5,478 nucleotides of DNA. Origin: Saprospiraceae bacterium (GTDB lineage: Bacteria > Bacteroidota > Bacteroidia > Chitinophagales > Saprospiraceae). The position numbers and the translations under genes are program-made. Positions 5,270 to 5,478 of the stretch are shown piece after piece. Every line of letters begins with the position of its first letter. The first letter of the stretch is position 1. The notes under the pieces were generated by a model. It saw only the letters and a program-made list of their open reading frames with translations, searched no databases and was not told the origin of the DNA. The DNA is taken from positions 1 through 5,478 of the forward strand of contig JAGQWW010000206.1 of the NCBI GenBank assembly GCA_020436955.1, in the 5' to 3' direction.

Positions 5270-5478
5270 ATGAAACCTAAGCACCAGAAACCTTTTAAAA
5301 TTTTATGCTTTGCCATTCCACTTTTGCTGGCTATTACCACCGTTAGTGGCAGGAATAATGTCATTGATCTTCTCATAGGGACTTCTTTATACATCGTCGT
5401 TTCAAACGTTTATTTTGCTTTTTATGTAAGCATATATTTCGCCTTTTCAGGCTGGTTATATTGGCTGAATAGAAATAT
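5270..5478 (+). CDS. Hydrophobic membrane protein of unknown family (3' truncated)
   Basis: An open frame of 69 complete codons from ATG 5270 runs off the right edge without a stop. It starts MKPKHQKPFK, a basic lead. A hydrophobic stretch follows (ILCFAIPLLLAITTV, residues 11-25), then a short polar loop SGRNN. A long aromatic/hydrophobic region (VIDLLIGTSLYIVVSNVYFAFYVSIYFAF, about 31-59) follows before GWLYWLNRN. This suggests at least two membrane segments with the N-terminus inside. Codon use resembles the neighbours, and the ATG is preceded by AAAGCTAAAAA, a usual Bacteroidota start context. The 44-nt gap after the DUF6090 gene suggests co-transcription. I do not recognise the family; the part outside the window would decide. 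Confidence 0.65.
   Translation, partial: MKPKHQKPFKILCFAIPLLLAITTVSGRNNVIDLLIGTSLYIVVSNVYFAFYVSIYFAFSGWLYWLNRN

Noticed and set aside
1..5478. CRISPR array, tRNA/rRNA, IS element, toxin-antitoxin or defence system
   Set aside because: No regularly spaced repeats, no structured RNA signature, no transposase or nuclease motifs and no small two-gene toxin module were seen on either strand.

Overview
The window looks like a chromosomal segment of a Bacteroidota bacterium, probably a marine or environmental flavobacterial, cytophagal or saprospiral lineage; I cannot place it more closely. The reasons are a TPR protein fused to a C-terminal AraC-type HTH, a DUF6090-type membrane protein, a lipoprotein alpha/beta hydrolase, AT-leaning sequence, and start codons preceded by A/T-rich sequence rather than Shine-Dalgarno motifs. 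All recognisable genes are on the + strand. No RNA genes, CRISPR, insertion sequences or phage genes are visible.

Layout. (1) 3-908: the C-terminal part of a TPR/AraC-type regulator whose 5' end lies outside the window. (2) 909-1031: an intergenic region with a perfect 22-bp palindrome at 941-962. The right arm of the palindrome recurs in the same orientation exactly 21 bp downstream, next to a weak Bacteroidota-type promoter. This looks like a regulator operator. (3) 1032-2650: two genes 2 nt apart, a small secreted protein that is probably an outer-membrane beta-barrel, and a lipoprotein alpha/beta hydrolase of the proline-iminopeptidase-like (S33) type. (4) 2713-3639: a zinc-independent MDR oxidoreductase (quinone-oxidoreductase-like), possibly in the same transcript. 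(5) 3740-4249: a secreted NTF2/SnoaL-like protein that probably starts at GTG. (6) 4470-5225: a DUF6090-type single-pass membrane protein. (7) 5270 to the right edge: the start of an unrecognised hydrophobic protein with no visible stop.

Working together (inference): the most coherent unit is regulator, operator, barrel-like protein and lipoprotein hydrolase. It would be a small envelope module in which a TPR/AraC regulator controls a barrel protein and a surface or periplasmic hydrolase. The oxidoreductase and NTF2-like genes show no obvious pathway link. The DUF6090 gene and the membrane gene after it (44 nt gap) probably form another short unit. Nothing here is a clear new defence or mobile system; the operator-like array at 941-987 is the most interesting signal.
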